64,000 bases of DNA, from positions 1 through 64,000 of the forward strand of contig BBZU01000002.1 in assembly GCA_001304995.1 (NCBI GenBank), given 5' to 3'. The translations under genes were made by a program, and so were the position numbers. Below are positions 33,267-42,481 of the stretch, one piece after another. The stretch comes from Clostridia bacterium UC5.1-1D10. GTDB taxonomy: Bacteria > Bacillota > Clostridia > Lachnospirales > Anaerotignaceae. Positions within the stretch are counted from its first letter, which is position 1, and the number at the start of each line of letters is the position of its first letter. A model generated the notes under the pieces. That model made no database searches. It worked only from the letters and a program-made list of their open reading frames with translations, and was not told the origin of the DNA.

Positions 33267-34057
33267 ATGAAAAAGGAACGACGGGAACGGAACTTCCGCA
33301 TATTGGAGTTCCGTGAAAATCAATATGATATTATCGGCGATGTCCACGGCTGTTATGACGAGCTGATCCAGCTGGTGGAAAAGCTGGGCTACCGGGAGGA
33401 AAACGGCATTTATGTCCACCCGGATAAACGGCGGCTCATTTCCGTTGGGGATGTGTCCGACAAAGGCCCTGCGAATTTGGCGTGCCTGAATTTCTGGATG
33501 GATCAAGTGGCCTATAACGGCGGTTTCTGGATTCATGGCAACCACTGCAATAAGCTTTACCGCTATTTCCTGGGGAACCGTGTGCGGATCTCTCATGGCT
33601 TGGAAAAACCGTGGCGGAATTGGACAAACTCAGCCGGGAAGAACGGCAGGCCTTCCGCTGCCGCTATATGCAGTGCTATGAAAGCCAGTGCTACTATCTT
33701 TTGCTGGATAAAAAGAGGCTGGCTGTGGTTCATGGGGGCTTGCAGGAAGAAAACATGGGCTATTTTTCCGGGAAGATACGGGCAGTGTGCCTTTACGGCG
33801 AAACCACTGGCGAAACAGACGAAAACGGCAGACCGCAGCGACGGGACTGGGCGGCGTCTTACCATGGGAAAGCCTTGGTGGTTTATGGACATACGGTGGC
33901 AGAACGCCCGGATTTGGTAAATAACACCGTTGACATCGACCAAGGGTGTGTGTATGGCGGCTATCTCACAGCCCTGCGCTATCCAGAAATGGAGTTTGTG
34001 CAGGTGCGCGGGAAAGTGTATGCCCATTATCGTGGTGACGGTAAAGTGCCGGAATGA
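33267..34057 (+). pseudogene. PrpE-type metallophosphatase (calcineurin-like), frameshifted
   Basis: Metal-binding motifs run in family order: DIIGDVHGCYDEL, LISVGDVSDKGP, WIHGNHCNKLYRYF, then LAVVHGGLQEENMG and VVYGHTVAERPDLVNNTVDIDQGCVYGG. Such enzymes hydrolyse symmetrical or asymmetrical dinucleoside tetraphosphates or phosphoproteins. The frame shifts at five A (33604-33608); six A joins HGLEK to TVAELDKLSREERQ. The repaired length is about 263 residues. The ATG at 33267 is the best of several weak starts, and the first ~20 residues are not family-like. Confidence 0.85.
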
Positions 34058-34077
34058 AAAGAGAACGGATGAGCCTA

Positions 34078-34256
34078 AAGCAACTTCCCCTTAAGAAAAC
34101 ATTGATTTTCCTTTCCTTGATTTCTTAAGGGGAATTGCGACGGCTGTCTTCATAAGAAAACATAACAAATAAAATTCGAAACAAAATAAGAAAGCCAAAA
34201 TCCTTTGTAATCATAAGGACTTTGGCTTTCTTTGTTTTCTTATGAAGATGCCCCCA
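34078..34256 (-). repeat. Dispersed two-stem repeat, copy R3 (complete, minus orientation)
   Basis: A full 179-bp copy. One stem pairs TTCCCCTTAAGAAA with TTTCTTAAGGGGAA. The linker GCGACGGC follows. The outer arms CTTCATAAGAAAACA/TGTTTTCTTATGAAG enclose a terminator-like hairpin (AAGAAAGCCAAAATCC / GGACTTTGGCTTTCTT). Together with R4 it brackets the XRE gene as an inverted pair. Confidence 0.9.
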
Positions 34257-34371
34257 AAGGGGTTCATCTGTTTTTTATTGGGAAGATGCACTTCTGGCGT
34301 GCTTTTTTGCCCGTCAGGTGGTGGAAAGAGCAGCGTGTTTTTGTTACCATGATAGATAAGGAGGGATTTTC

Positions 34372-34797
34372 ATGGATTTGGGAAAAAATATCGCAAAGGC
34401 GAGAAAGAACGCCAGCATGACACAGGAACAGCTGGCGGAAAAATTGCAGGTGGCAAGACAAACTGTTTCCAAATGGGAAGCGGGCACCACTGTGCCTACG
34501 GTACCAGGATTGGTGAAACTGGCTGAAGTGCTGCAAACAGACTGCAACAGCCTTTTGGCAGAAGAAGAAAAACAGCCGGAAATCAAACAGACAGAAACGG
34601 GCTATGTGGTGGATTGGACGAAACTCTATCCCATATTGGTGACTTATCAGCAGGAAATGGACTGTGCCCCCTACGAAGCCCAGTTTGCTGCCATGATTCG
34701 GGAAGTCCAGAAAACATACGGTTATTCCGCAGAAGATGCCATGCTGGCATTGAAGGACATTTTCGCAAAAACATATTTTAAAGAATTCCAGCCGTGA
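34372..34797 (+). CDS. XRE-family regulator between inverted repeats
   Basis: The protein has 141 residues. The HTH_3 domain at 5-60 reads NIAKARKNASMTQEQLAEKLQVARQTVSKWEAGTTVPTVPGLVKLAEVL. A ~70-residue C-terminal helical part follows (WTKLYPILVTYQQEMD, YGYSAEDAMLALKDIF). The ATG follows AAGGAGG. It is the only gene between the inverted repeat copies R3 and R4. The R4 copy begins 4 bp after its stop and likely serves as its terminator. Confidence 0.8.
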   Translation: MDLGKNIAKARKNASMTQEQLAEKLQVARQTVSKWEAGTTVPTVPGLVKLAEVLQTDCNSLLAEEEKQPEIKQTETGYVVDWTKLYPILVTYQQEMDCAPYEAQFAAMIREVQKTYGYSAEDAMLALKDIFAKTYFKEFQP

Positions 34798-34800
34798 TTT

Positions 34801-34979
34801 GGGGGCATCTTCATAAGAAAACAAAGAAAGCTGAAATCCTTGCCATATAGAGGATTCCAGCTTTCTTATTTTACTGAGATTTGATTTGCTATGTTTTCTT
34901 CTGAAGACAGCTGTTGCACTTCCCCTTAAGCAATCAAGGGAAAGGAAAAGCAGTATTTTCTTAAGGGGAAGTTGCTTTG
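34801..34979 (+). repeat. Dispersed two-stem repeat, copy R4 (complete, plus orientation)
   Basis: A 179-bp copy in opposite orientation to R3. Its edge GGGGGCATCTTC mirrors the R3 edge GAAGATGCCCCC. It contains the AAGAAAGCTGAAATCC hairpin and the CCCCTTAAG...CTTAAGGGG stem. Confidence 0.9.
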
Positions 34980-34998
34980 GCTGGATTTTTTGTATCCA

Positions 34999-35027
34999 TG
35001 GACAATGCGCCCATTCTCTGCTATGCT
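34999..35027 (+). promoter_or_regulatory. Candidate promoter for the two small membrane genes
   Basis: TGGACA (34999-35004), 17-base spacer, TATGCT (35022-35027), 21 bp upstream of the ATG at 35048. Confidence 0.5.
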
Positions 35028-35047
35028 GAGAAAAAGGAGGTAGTAAG

Positions 35048-35344
35048 ATGAAAAAGATTGATCTGCATAAATTGGACATGTTTTTTGATACCCATCGACA
35101 TTCTCTGAAATTCTGGTTCGTTCTCTATTTGATTGGGAATGCCTTTGATTTTTGGCGAAAATCTTCACTAGACTGGTTGGCACACGCCATAATGGCTCTA
35201 GTTTTTCTGTATTGTGCCCGGTGTGTCTTGGTATTTTTTAAAGAAGGCAAAGTGGAGGCAACTCCCGGGAAAATGTGGGTGACTTTTGCCATTTGCTTGG
35301 CGGCTGCGGGGATCTGTTTGCTTTTGTGCATCCTATCGTTTTGA
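35048..35344 (+). CDS. Small membrane protein, unknown
   Basis: The protein has 98 residues, starting MKKIDLHKLDMFFDTHRHSLKFWFVLY. It has three hydrophobic segments (22-37, 46-65, 78-96). AAGGAGG is upstream. It is 15 bp from the next gene, which also starts with a LDRHPFIRN-like polar segment and has a similar size, so the two look like a pair. No family recognised. Confidence 0.6.
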   Translation: MKKIDLHKLDMFFDTHRHSLKFWFVLYLIGNAFDFWRKSSLDWLAHAIMALVFLYCARCVLVFFKEGKVEATPGKMWVTFAICLAAAGICLLLCILSF

Positions 35345-35359
35345 GAAAGGAAGAATCTT

Positions 35360-35704
35360 ATGGAAAAACCGAAATTACTTTTATTTTTAGACCGCCATCC
35401 CTTCATCCGAAACAATATGCAGAAGGTTTTGACTGTCTGCATGTTTCTGGATTTGCTGGCGGGAGTATTCGAGCAGTACCAGATGACTGGGCCTTTGGTG
35501 GCAATCTCTGCATGGACAACGGTATTCTTTGGGCTGTGTGCCGTTTTGTACTGGTGTATGCTGCGGGAGTATCAGCAGACACAGGACGCATGGCATTGGG
35601 CATCGGATGGGTATGAGCGGCAGCTGAGATTTTTTGTGGTGGCAGCGGCGGCCATGGCTGTTTTCAATGCTGTGAAATGTGCCATCTATTTTATTGGAAA
35701 TTAA
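35360..35704 (+). CDS. Small membrane protein, unknown
   Basis: The protein has 114 residues with three to four hydrophobic segments (LTVCMFLDLLAGVF, AISAWTTVFFGLCAVLYW, FFVVAAAAMAVFNAVKC). GAAAGGAAG is upstream. It is the second gene of a two-gene unit with 35048-35344. Confidence 0.6.
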   Translation: MEKPKLLLFLDRHPFIRNNMQKVLTVCMFLDLLAGVFEQYQMTGPLVAISAWTTVFFGLCAVLYWCMLREYQQTQDAWHWASDGYERQLRFFVVAAAAMAVFNAVKCAIYFIGN

Positions 35705-35818
35705 AACGGGGAAACCTTGGATTTTACAGGGTTTTCCCTATTTTTTTACAAGAAAAAAGAGGATTTTTTTGTGGAAGAAGCGTATTTTTTTATTAAGGAA
35801 GAAAAAGGAGGGATGGAT

Positions 35819-36445
35819 ATGAAGTATTTGCGATGGATAGCACTTTTGACAGCGGCGTTCCTTTTGACAGCCTGTGCTGCAAAAGAGGAACCTCCGGCTT
35901 TTGATGAAACTGCCTTTCTGGAGGAGATCAAGCCCAATGTGGAATGTCTGAACCAGTGTGAATTGGAATTGTTTGGGGCGGAAGTGGATGTTGATACTAC
36001 CTATTATGGAGTTTATGAAAGCGAAGAAGCCTATGACAACGGGGAAGGCACTGTTGCAAAGCTCTATCTTCCCGGCGAAGAGGAACAGGTGGCGTCCTAT
36101 TTTGAAGATCCTACCATGTCTTCCTATTATAAAGTATCCAATTTCCAGACAAATGCGGAAGTTCGCGACAGCCTGCGGAACTACCTGTCAGATGCCGTCA
36201 TTGACGAAGTGTTCCATGACGATTTTCTGGAATACGAAGGCGCTCTTTATCTGCGGCGGGGGAGCAGAGGTTACGGCGCTGTGACCATTGATTTGGATAG
36301 TCTGAAATTTGTAGAACAGAAAAATGATCGATATTATGTTACTGTGGACTATCTGCTTTTTGAGGAATACGACGAAACCATGTTGTTGGAGTTTGAAAAT
36401 AGAGATGGTCATTGGATTTTGTCGGACAAAGAAAAATATATATGA
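35819..36445 (+). CDS. Lipoprotein of unknown function
   Basis: The protein has 208 residues. The signal peptide ends in the lipobox LLTAC (Cys19), followed by an acidic mature protein (FDETAFLEEIKPNVECLNQCELELFG...). The ATG at 35819 lies seven bases after GGAGG; the ATG at 35813 is too close. The C-terminal half is beta-rich (YYVTVDYLLFEEYDETMLLEFENRDGHW), like small extracytoplasmic domains. No family recognised. Confidence 0.75.
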   Translation: MKYLRWIALLTAAFLLTACAAKEEPPAFDETAFLEEIKPNVECLNQCELELFGAEVDVDTTYYGVYESEEAYDNGEGTVAKLYLPGEEEQVASYFEDPTMSSYYKVSNFQTNAEVRDSLRNYLSDAVIDEVFHDDFLEYEGALYLRRGSRGYGAVTIDLDSLKFVEQKNDRYYVTVDYLLFEEYDETMLLEFENRDGHWILSDKEKYI

Positions 36446-36480
36446 CAAAGAAAAAATCTCGAAAATAAGGAGGGATGAGA

Positions 36481-37494
36481 ATGGAATATCGTTTGTTTCA
36501 AGAAGAATTGGAGGAAAAAATACTGAGTCCTCTGGCGGCAAAAAGCGCCGCATCCAAAGGGCGGCTGCGCCCAGAGGAAAAGTGCGATTTCCGCACGGAT
36601 TTTCAGCGGGACAGAGATCGTATTATACACTGCAAGGCCTTTCGGCGCATGAAGCATAAGACGCAGGTGTTCATCTCTCCAGAAGGAGATCACTACCGCA
36701 CCCGTTTGACCCATACTTTGGAGGTTGCCCAGATTGCCCGCACCATTGCCAGAGCATTGCGGCTCAATGAGGATTTGACAGAAGCCATTGCTTTGGGTCA
36801 CGACTTGGGGCATACGCCTTTTGGCCACGCCGGGGAGCGGAAACTGGATGAACTTTGCAAAGACTGGGGAGGTTTTGCCCATAATGAACAGAGCCTTCGC
36901 GTGGCAGACCGTCTGGAAAAAGACGGCAAGGGGCTGAATCTCACCTGGGAAGTCCGGGATGGTATACTGAACCACCGTACCAGCGGACACCCTGCCACAC
37001 TGGAAGGGAAGATCGTACAGCTTTCAGATAAAATCGCATATACCAACCACGACATTGACGATGCCATTCGGGCAGGTATGCTCCGCCCTGAGGATATTCC
37101 GGCGGAATATGTGGCAGTCATGGGGGGAACGTCCAGCAAACGCATCAATGCCATGATCCGGGATACCATATTACATAGCACCGGAATCAATGACATCTGC
37201 ATGAGTCCGGAAATGCGGGCGACCCTGACGGGACTGCGGGCATTCATGTTCCGGAAGGTCTACCATAGTGACATTGCCACCAGTGAGCATGAAAAAGCCC
37301 AGAAGATTGTAGGCGACCTTTTTGCCTACTATCTGGAACATCCACAGGAGATGGAGGGAGAGTTCCGCCGCCTCATGGAAGAAGGAGAAACGGTGGAGCA
37401 GACCGTCTGCGACTATGTTGCCTGCATGACAGACCGTTTTGCCGTGGCAAGGTTCAAGAAACTCTTTATTCCTGCGGAATGGAGCGTCCTTTGA
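36481..37494 (+). CDS. dgt: Deoxyguanosinetriphosphate triphosphohydrolase-like HD protein
   Basis: The protein has 337 residues. The HD-domain metal residues are visible: HYRTRLTHTLEVAQIA (His), ALGHDLGHTPFGHAGE (His-Asp) and KIAYTNHDIDDAI (Asp). The RRMKHKTQVFISPEGDH block marks the dNTPase (type 2 dGTPase) family, which cuts dNTPs to nucleosides and triphosphate. The ATG at 36481 is six bases after AGGAGGG. It is placed just ahead of dnaG, as in many Clostridia. Confidence 0.92.
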   Translation: MEYRLFQEELEEKILSPLAAKSAASKGRLRPEEKCDFRTDFQRDRDRIIHCKAFRRMKHKTQVFISPEGDHYRTRLTHTLEVAQIARTIARALRLNEDLTEAIALGHDLGHTPFGHAGERKLDELCKDWGGFAHNEQSLRVADRLEKDGKGLNLTWEVRDGILNHRTSGHPATLEGKIVQLSDKIAYTNHDIDDAIRAGMLRPEDIPAEYVAVMGGTSSKRINAMIRDTILHSTGINDICMSPEMRATLTGLRAFMFRKVYHSDIATSEHEKAQKIVGDLFAYYLEHPQEMEGEFRRLMEEGETVEQTVCDYVACMTDRFAVARFKKLFIPAEWSVL

Positions 37495-37538
37495 TTTATT
37501 GATGGATTTTTGCGAAAAATCGGAGTTTTGTGGTCGGT

Positions 37539-37644
37539 TTTTGTACAAATATACAAAACGTCGCCAAAAGGGAGGATTTTTCGGGGAAATGTCGAAATCA
37601 TAGAGTATAGCAGGAGAAAGGAAGTGTAACAGCTTCCTTTCTCC
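37539..37644 (+). promoter_or_regulatory. Structured leader upstream of dnaG
   Basis: A perfect inverted repeat, TTTTGTA-caaata-TACAAAA, lies near 37541-37560. A perfect 12-bp hairpin, GGAGAAAGGAAG/CTTCCTTTCTCC, lies at 37613-37644 without a T-run. The first could be an operator, the second an RNA element controlling the dnaG-rpoD operon. Both roles are inference. Confidence 0.45.
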
Positions 37645-37702
37645 AATGTTTACGGAAATTCCAGAAACGTTGTTTCCAAAAAGGCGGAAGGGGGGAAGGA
37701 CA

Positions 37703-39481
37703 ATGCGGTATCCGAGAGAGCTGATTGAGGAAATCCGTATGCAAAATGACATTGTGGATGTCATTTCCCAATACGTTCCGTTGAAGCAAAAGGGCAGTTC
37801 TTACTTCGGACTTTGCCCTTTCCATCACGAAAAGACCCCGTCTTTTTCCGTCAACAGTGAAAAACAGTTTTATTACTGTTTCGGCTGTGGAGCGTCTGGG
37901 AATGTATACGGCTTTCTGATGGAAATGGAAAACTGTGATTTTCCCGAAGCGGTGAAAAAACTGGCGGAGCGCGCCAATATCCCTTTGCCGGAGCCTCAAA
38001 TGACGGGACAGGCTCTCGCCATGGAGCGGCTGAAAGCAAGGCTCTTTGAAATGCATCGGGCGGCAGGAAGGTTTTATTATGACACCCTCCAGTCGGAAGA
38101 AGGCGCACCGGCACGGGCTTATCTGGAGCGGCGGCAATTAAAGCCAAACCTTGCCAGAAAGTTCGGTATCGGTTATTCCCCAGATCGCAGACATGCCCTT
38201 TTCGACCACTTGAAGGGATTGGGATATTCCGTAGAGGATATGGTCAAAAGCGGCTTAGTCATTCCTGATAAGGAGGGAAGCGGCTACCACGACCGTTTCC
38301 GGGGGCGGCTTATGTTCCCCATATTCGACGCGCAAGGACGCGTGGTAGGGTTTGGCGGCAGAATCCTAAGCAAGGGGGAACCTAAGTATCTGAACTCCCC
38401 CGAAACCATACTGTTCAGCAAGAGCCGCAATCTATACGGGCTGAACTTTGCAAAAGCTGCCAGAAAGAAGGAGCTCATTCTGGTGGAAGGATATATGGAT
38501 ATGATTTCTGTCTATCAGGCAGGATTCCATAATGTGGTGGCGTCTTTGGGAACGGCATTCAACAGGGAACACGCCATGACATTGAAGAAATACGCCGAGG
38601 ACGTGATCCTGCTTTACGACAGCGACGAAGCAGGCACAAACGCCGCTCTCCGTGCCATTCCCGTATTGGTGGAAAATGGATTCCATGTGCGGGTGACACA
38701 GGTGCCTGACGGCAAAGACCCCGACGAATTTATCAAACAAAACGGCTCAGCAGAGTTTTCCAAGCTGCTGGTCAATGCCGTTCATTATATATCGTTCCAG
38801 ATCGCCTGCATCCGCAGGAAATATGCCCTGGACAACCCGGAACATCGGGTGCGCTTTGCCACAGAGGCAGCGCAGATTTTGACAAAATTGGAAAGCGACA
38901 TCGAGCGGGATGTGTATACCGCCGAGGTCAGCCGTATGACAGGGGTGGAGGAAAGCGCCATCCAGAATGAAATACGGAAACTTCGCCGCAAAGAAGATGA
39001 GGCATTCCAGCAGGAAGCCCAGAAGCGGCAGGTACAGATGCAAAGGCAGTACGGCGGCAGAGAAAAGGAAGACAAGGGGCTGTTGGACGCCCAGAAAAGT
39101 TTATTGTATTTTTCTGCCAGCCATCGGCATATATATGAAATTTTACAGAAGGTGTTGGATAAGGACGATTTTCCCACAGAGGTCTACGGCAAGGCATTTG
39201 AAGCCATGGGCACTTTATGGGAAGAAGCGGGGAATGTGTTCCCTGCGGAACTGATCAGTTTTTTTGAGGAAGGCGAAGCGCAACGGCGTGTCACGGAGAT
39301 TTTCGCGGCACAACCGCCGGCAGACGATGGGTTTGACCTGCAAAAAGCCGTCAATGAAGCCGCAAAAGTATTGAAGCGGGCAAAGATCGACCGAAAAACG
39401 GCACAGGCATCCACCGTGGAGGAAATCCAACAGCTGGTGGAGGAGAAAAGAAAGCTGGAGGCACTGCATATTACCATCTGA
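37703..39481 (+). CDS. dnaG: DNA primase
   Basis: The protein has 592 residues. The N-terminal zinc finger is CPFHHEKTPSFSV...YYCFGCGASGNV. The RNA-polymerase domain has FGIGYSPD, the Toprim motifs LVEGYMDMISVYQAG and LLYDSDEAGTNAA, and PDGKDPDEFIK. A C-terminal DnaB-interaction region follows. It makes RNA primers at the replication fork. The ATG at 37703 is the conserved start (MRYPRELIEEIRMQNDIVDVIS). It forms the macromolecular-synthesis operon with rpoD, 40 bp downstream. Confidence 0.97.
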   Translation: MRYPRELIEEIRMQNDIVDVISQYVPLKQKGSSYFGLCPFHHEKTPSFSVNSEKQFYYCFGCGASGNVYGFLMEMENCDFPEAVKKLAERANIPLPEPQMTGQALAMERLKARLFEMHRAAGRFYYDTLQSEEGAPARAYLERRQLKPNLARKFGIGYSPDRRHALFDHLKGLGYSVEDMVKSGLVIPDKEGSGYHDRFRGRLMFPIFDAQGRVVGFGGRILSKGEPKYLNSPETILFSKSRNLYGLNFAKAARKKELILVEGYMDMISVYQAGFHNVVASLGTAFNREHAMTLKKYAEDVILLYDSDEAGTNAALRAIPVLVENGFHVRVTQVPDGKDPDEFIKQNGSAEFSKLLVNAVHYISFQIACIRRKYALDNPEHRVRFATEAAQILTKLESDIERDVYTAEVSRMTGVEESAIQNEIRKLRRKEDEAFQQEAQKRQVQMQRQYGGREKEDKGLLDAQKSLLYFSASHRHIYEILQKVLDKDDFPTEVYGKAFEAMGTLWEEAGNVFPAELISFFEEGEAQRRVTEIFAAQPPADDGFDLQKAVNEAAKVLKRAKIDRKTAQASTVEEIQQLVEEKRKLEALHITI

Positions 39482-39521
39482 TATGGTTAGACTATAAGGA
39501 ACACAGAAAGGGAGGATTGCT

Positions 39522-40595
39522 TTGAAATCCGTCGAAGAAACCACATTGTTGACCAGACTGGAAGAACTGGTTGCCATGGGCAAAAAGAAGAAAAGCGTAT
39601 TAGAGTATAAAGAGGTCATGGACCATCTGGCGGATTTGGACTTGGACCCCGACCGCATCGATCGGATTTATGAATATCTGGAAACACAGGGCATTGATAT
39701 CCTGGGCAACCTGGACGCAGAAGAAGAAGTTGAAAAAGACCTTGACTTGACACTGCCCGAAGGCATCAATATCGACGACCCTGTCAGAATGTATCTGAAG
39801 GAAATCGGTAAAGTGCCTCTGCTTTCCGCAGAGGAAGAAGTGGAACTGGCACAGCGTATGGAAGACGGCGACGAAGCTGCCAAAAAGAAACTGGCAGAAG
39901 CCAACCTGCGTCTGGTTGTCAGCATCGCAAAAAGATATGTAGGTCGTGGGATGCTGTTCCTTGACCTGATTCAGGAAGGCAATCTGGGGCTGATTAAAGC
40001 CGTGGAAAAATTCGATTACCACAAGGGCTATAAATTCTCCACCTATGCTACATGGTGGATTCGCCAGGCAATCACCAGAGCCATTGCCGATCAGGCAAGA
40101 ACCATCCGTATTCCCGTACACATGGTGGAAACCATCAATAAACTCATTCGTATCTCCAGACAGCTGCTTCAGGAATTAGGCCGTGAACCGACCGCAGAAG
40201 AACTGGCAGTGGAAATGCAGATGCCCGAAGAAAAGGTTCGTGAAATCATGAAGATCGCACAGGAACCTGTTTCTCTGGAAACTCCCATCGGCGAAGAAGA
40301 AGACAGCCATCTGGGTGACTTTATCCCCGATGACGATATTCCCGCCCCTGCGGAAGCGGCAGCATTTACCCTGCTGAAAGAACAGCTTATCGAAGTGCTG
40401 GATACCCTCACCGAAAGGGAAGAAAAGGTATTGCGCCTGCGCTTTGGTCTGGACGACGGACGTGCCAGAACACTGGAAGAAGTGGGCAAAGAATTCAATG
40501 TCACACGAGAAAGAATCCGTCAGATCGAGGCAAAAGCCCTGCGTAAACTGCGTCATCCCAGCCGCAGCAAAAAACTGAAAGATTATCTGGAATAA
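39522..40595 (+). CDS. rpoD: Primary sigma factor SigA/RpoD
   Basis: The protein has 357 residues. Region 1.1 is short; region 1.2 is [21 protein letters not shown]. Regions 2.1-2.4 read [29 protein letters not shown] and [21 protein letters not shown], and region 4 ends [31 protein letters not shown]. It directs vegetative transcription. The start is a TTG at 39522 with AAAGGGAGG eight bases upstream. It is followed by a strong terminator. Confidence 0.97.
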   Translation: MKSVEETTLLTRLEELVAMGKKKKSVLEYKEVMDHLADLDLDPDRIDRIYEYLETQGIDILGNLDAEEEVEKDLDLTLPEGINIDDPVRMYLKEIGKVPLLSAEEEVELAQRMEDGDEAAKKKLAEANLRLVVSIAKRYVGRGMLFLDLIQEGNLGLIKAVEKFDYHKGYKFSTYATWWIRQAITRAIADQARTIRIPVHMVETINKLIRISRQLLQELGREPTAEELAVEMQMPEEKVREIMKIAQEPVSLETPIGEEEDSHLGDFIPDDDIPAPAEAAAFTLLKEQLIEVLDTLTEREEKVLRLRFGLDDGRARTLEEVGKEFNVTRERIRQIEAKALRKLRHPSRSKKLKDYLE

Positions 40596-40608
40596 GAAAC
40601 ACAAGTGG

Positions 40609-40654
40609 CAGGCGGCAGGCGTACCCAAAAGGGGTATGCTTGCCGCCTGTTTTG
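40609..40654 (+). terminator. Terminator of the dnaG-rpoD operon
   Basis: CAGGCGGCAGGCGTACCC pairs with GGGGTATGCTTGCCGCCTG and is followed by TTTTGC. It is a strong GC-rich stem 14 bases past the rpoD stop. The short T-run may allow read-through to trmK. Confidence 0.75.
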
Positions 40655-40673
40655 CATAGAAAGGAAACAGGTT

Positions 40674-41363
40674 ATGGATATTTCAAAACGATTGCAGGCA
40701 GTGGCAGGACTGGTGACACGCCGCAGTATGGCAGACATCGGCACTGACCATGGCTATGTGCCTTTGTACTTATATGAACAGGGGAAAATCGACCGCGCAC
40801 TGGCTTGTGACCTGAACAAAGGCCCTCTGGAAAAGGCAAAGGAAAACATCGCCGCCATGGGCGCAGGGAACGCCATCGAAACCCGTCTGGGAAGCGGACT
40901 TTTGCCTGTACATACAGGGGAAGTGGAAAGTGCCGTTATTGCAGGCATGGGCGGTATGCTCATTTGCCGTATCCTCAAAGAAAGCGAAGACGTGGCAAAA
41001 AGCCTGAAAGAATGGATACTTTCTCCCCAGCATGATTTAGACGCTGTGCGCCAGACTGTGTGGGATTTTGGTTTTGCCATTGATGAGGAAATCATGGTGA
41101 AAGAGGACGGGAAGTATTATCATATTTTCCGCTGTATCCCCGGCGAGGAAAGAGAGAAAACACCTGCCTCCCTTTTTTACGGCGGCAGATTATTGGAGAA
41201 ACAAGACCCCATTTTGTGGGAAGAACTGACTAGAGAAGAAGCCCAGTATGAAAAAGTGGCGGAAGGTCTGCGCCAAAGCGGCACCCAGAAGGCGGCGGAA
41301 CGCCTGGCGGAAATCGAGGAAAAACTGGCAGTCATCAAGGAGGCGAAAGCATGGTACAAGTAA
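40674..41363 (+). CDS. trmK: tRNA (adenine(22)-N(1))-methyltransferase TrmK
   Basis: The protein has 229 residues. The SAM-binding Rossmann motif is MADIGTDHGYVPLYL, with the TrmK-specific VIAGMGGMLICRIL and LSPQHDLDAVRQ. It methylates N1 of A22 in the tRNA D-loop. The ATG at 40674 follows AAAGGAAACAGG. It overlaps the Nif3 gene by 13 bp, a conserved pairing after rpoD in Firmicutes. Confidence 0.92.
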   Translation: MDISKRLQAVAGLVTRRSMADIGTDHGYVPLYLYEQGKIDRALACDLNKGPLEKAKENIAAMGAGNAIETRLGSGLLPVHTGEVESAVIAGMGGMLICRILKESEDVAKSLKEWILSPQHDLDAVRQTVWDFGFAIDEEIMVKEDGKYYHIFRCIPGEEREKTPASLFYGGRLLEKQDPILWEELTREEAQYEKVAEGLRQSGTQKAAERLAEIEEKLAVIKEAKAWYK

Positions 41364-42457
41364 AAGATATTATGGCAGTCATGGAGGGCATTGCCCCCAG
41401 AAAATTGGCGGAAAGCTGGGATAAACCCGGTCTGGCAGTGGGCGACCCCAACCATGAAGTGAAAAAAATACTGGTTGCGCTGGATGTGACAAAAGAAGTC
41501 ATTGCCGAAGCGGCGGAAATGGGCGCGGATATGATTATCACCCATCACCCCATGCTGCTGTTCCAGAAATTTGACAGCATCACCACAGAAACCTCTGTGG
41601 GCAGTAAAATCATTTCTTTGATTCAGAATAACATTGCGGCTTTTTCCGCTCATACCAATCTGGATATCGCCAAAGGCGGCACCAATGACGTATTGGCGGA
41701 ATTGATTGGCTTGCAGGATTTGACATACTTAGAAGAAACATGGGCGGAGGACTTGAAGAAAATTGCGGTATTTGTTCCTGTGACCCATGCCGAAGGGGTA
41801 CGGAAAGCCATGTGCGACGCTGGTGCAGGAGAAATCGGCAATTATACCTGCTGCACCTTTGCGGCACCGGGAGAAAGCACCTTCCTGCCCATGGAAGGCA
41901 GCAATCCTTTCCTGGGGCTGGAACGGGTGGAAGAAGTCCGTCTGGAAGCTTTGGTACCTGCATCTCAGGCGGCAAATGTCATCGCCGCTATGAAGGCAGC
42001 CCATCCTTATGAAGAAGTGACTTATGACGTATATGCTGTGGAACAGAGATACAAAAAAGAAGGCATTGGACGCATGGGCGTATTGCCTGCGCCTGTGGCT
42101 TTCGCGGATTTTGCCAGAATGCTGAAAGAAAAATTAGGTCTGGATAGTATTCGCCTGACAGGTGATGCACATAAAATGATTCAGAAGGTAGCCCTTTGCA
42201 CAGGCAGCGGCGCGGAATTTATCATGCCTGCTTATTACGCCGGTGCGGACGCTTATCTGACAGCGGACATCAAATTCCACGAAGCCCAGAAGGCAGTGGA
42301 AACAGGCATTTGTGTGGCAGATGTGACCCATTATGCCAGTGAAGTGCTTATTGTGCCTGTGCTCCAGAAAGCGCTGGAACAGACGGCGGCAGAAAAGGGC
42401 TGGGGCCTGGAAGTGGTTTGCTCCAAAGTCAACGGGCAGACATTCTGGGCGCTGTAA
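41351..42457 (+). CDS. Nif3-like dinuclear metal-centre protein
   Basis: The protein has 368 residues. Nif3/YqfO family: ESWDKPGLAVGDPNHEVKKILVALDVT, ADMIITHHPMLLF, SAHTNLDIAKGGTND and, near the end, GVCVADVTHYASE-type metal ligands. A middle CutA-like insert (IAVFVPVTHAEGVRKAMCDAGAG, AAHPYEEVTYDVY) gives the longer YqfO form. It forms a hexamer with two metals and its biochemical role is not settled. Confidence 0.9.
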   Translation: MVQVKDIMAVMEGIAPRKLAESWDKPGLAVGDPNHEVKKILVALDVTKEVIAEAAEMGADMIITHHPMLLFQKFDSITTETSVGSKIISLIQNNIAAFSAHTNLDIAKGGTNDVLAELIGLQDLTYLEETWAEDLKKIAVFVPVTHAEGVRKAMCDAGAGEIGNYTCCTFAAPGESTFLPMEGSNPFLGLERVEEVRLEALVPASQAANVIAAMKAAHPYEEVTYDVYAVEQRYKKEGIGRMGVLPAPVAFADFARMLKEKLGLDSIRLTGDAHKMIQKVALCTGSGAEFIMPAYYAGADAYLTADIKFHEAQKAVETGICVADVTHYASEVLIVPVLQKALEQTAAEKGWGLEVVCSKVNGQTFWAL

Positions 42458-42481
42458 GAGGAGAAAAGGAGGAGAAAAGTC

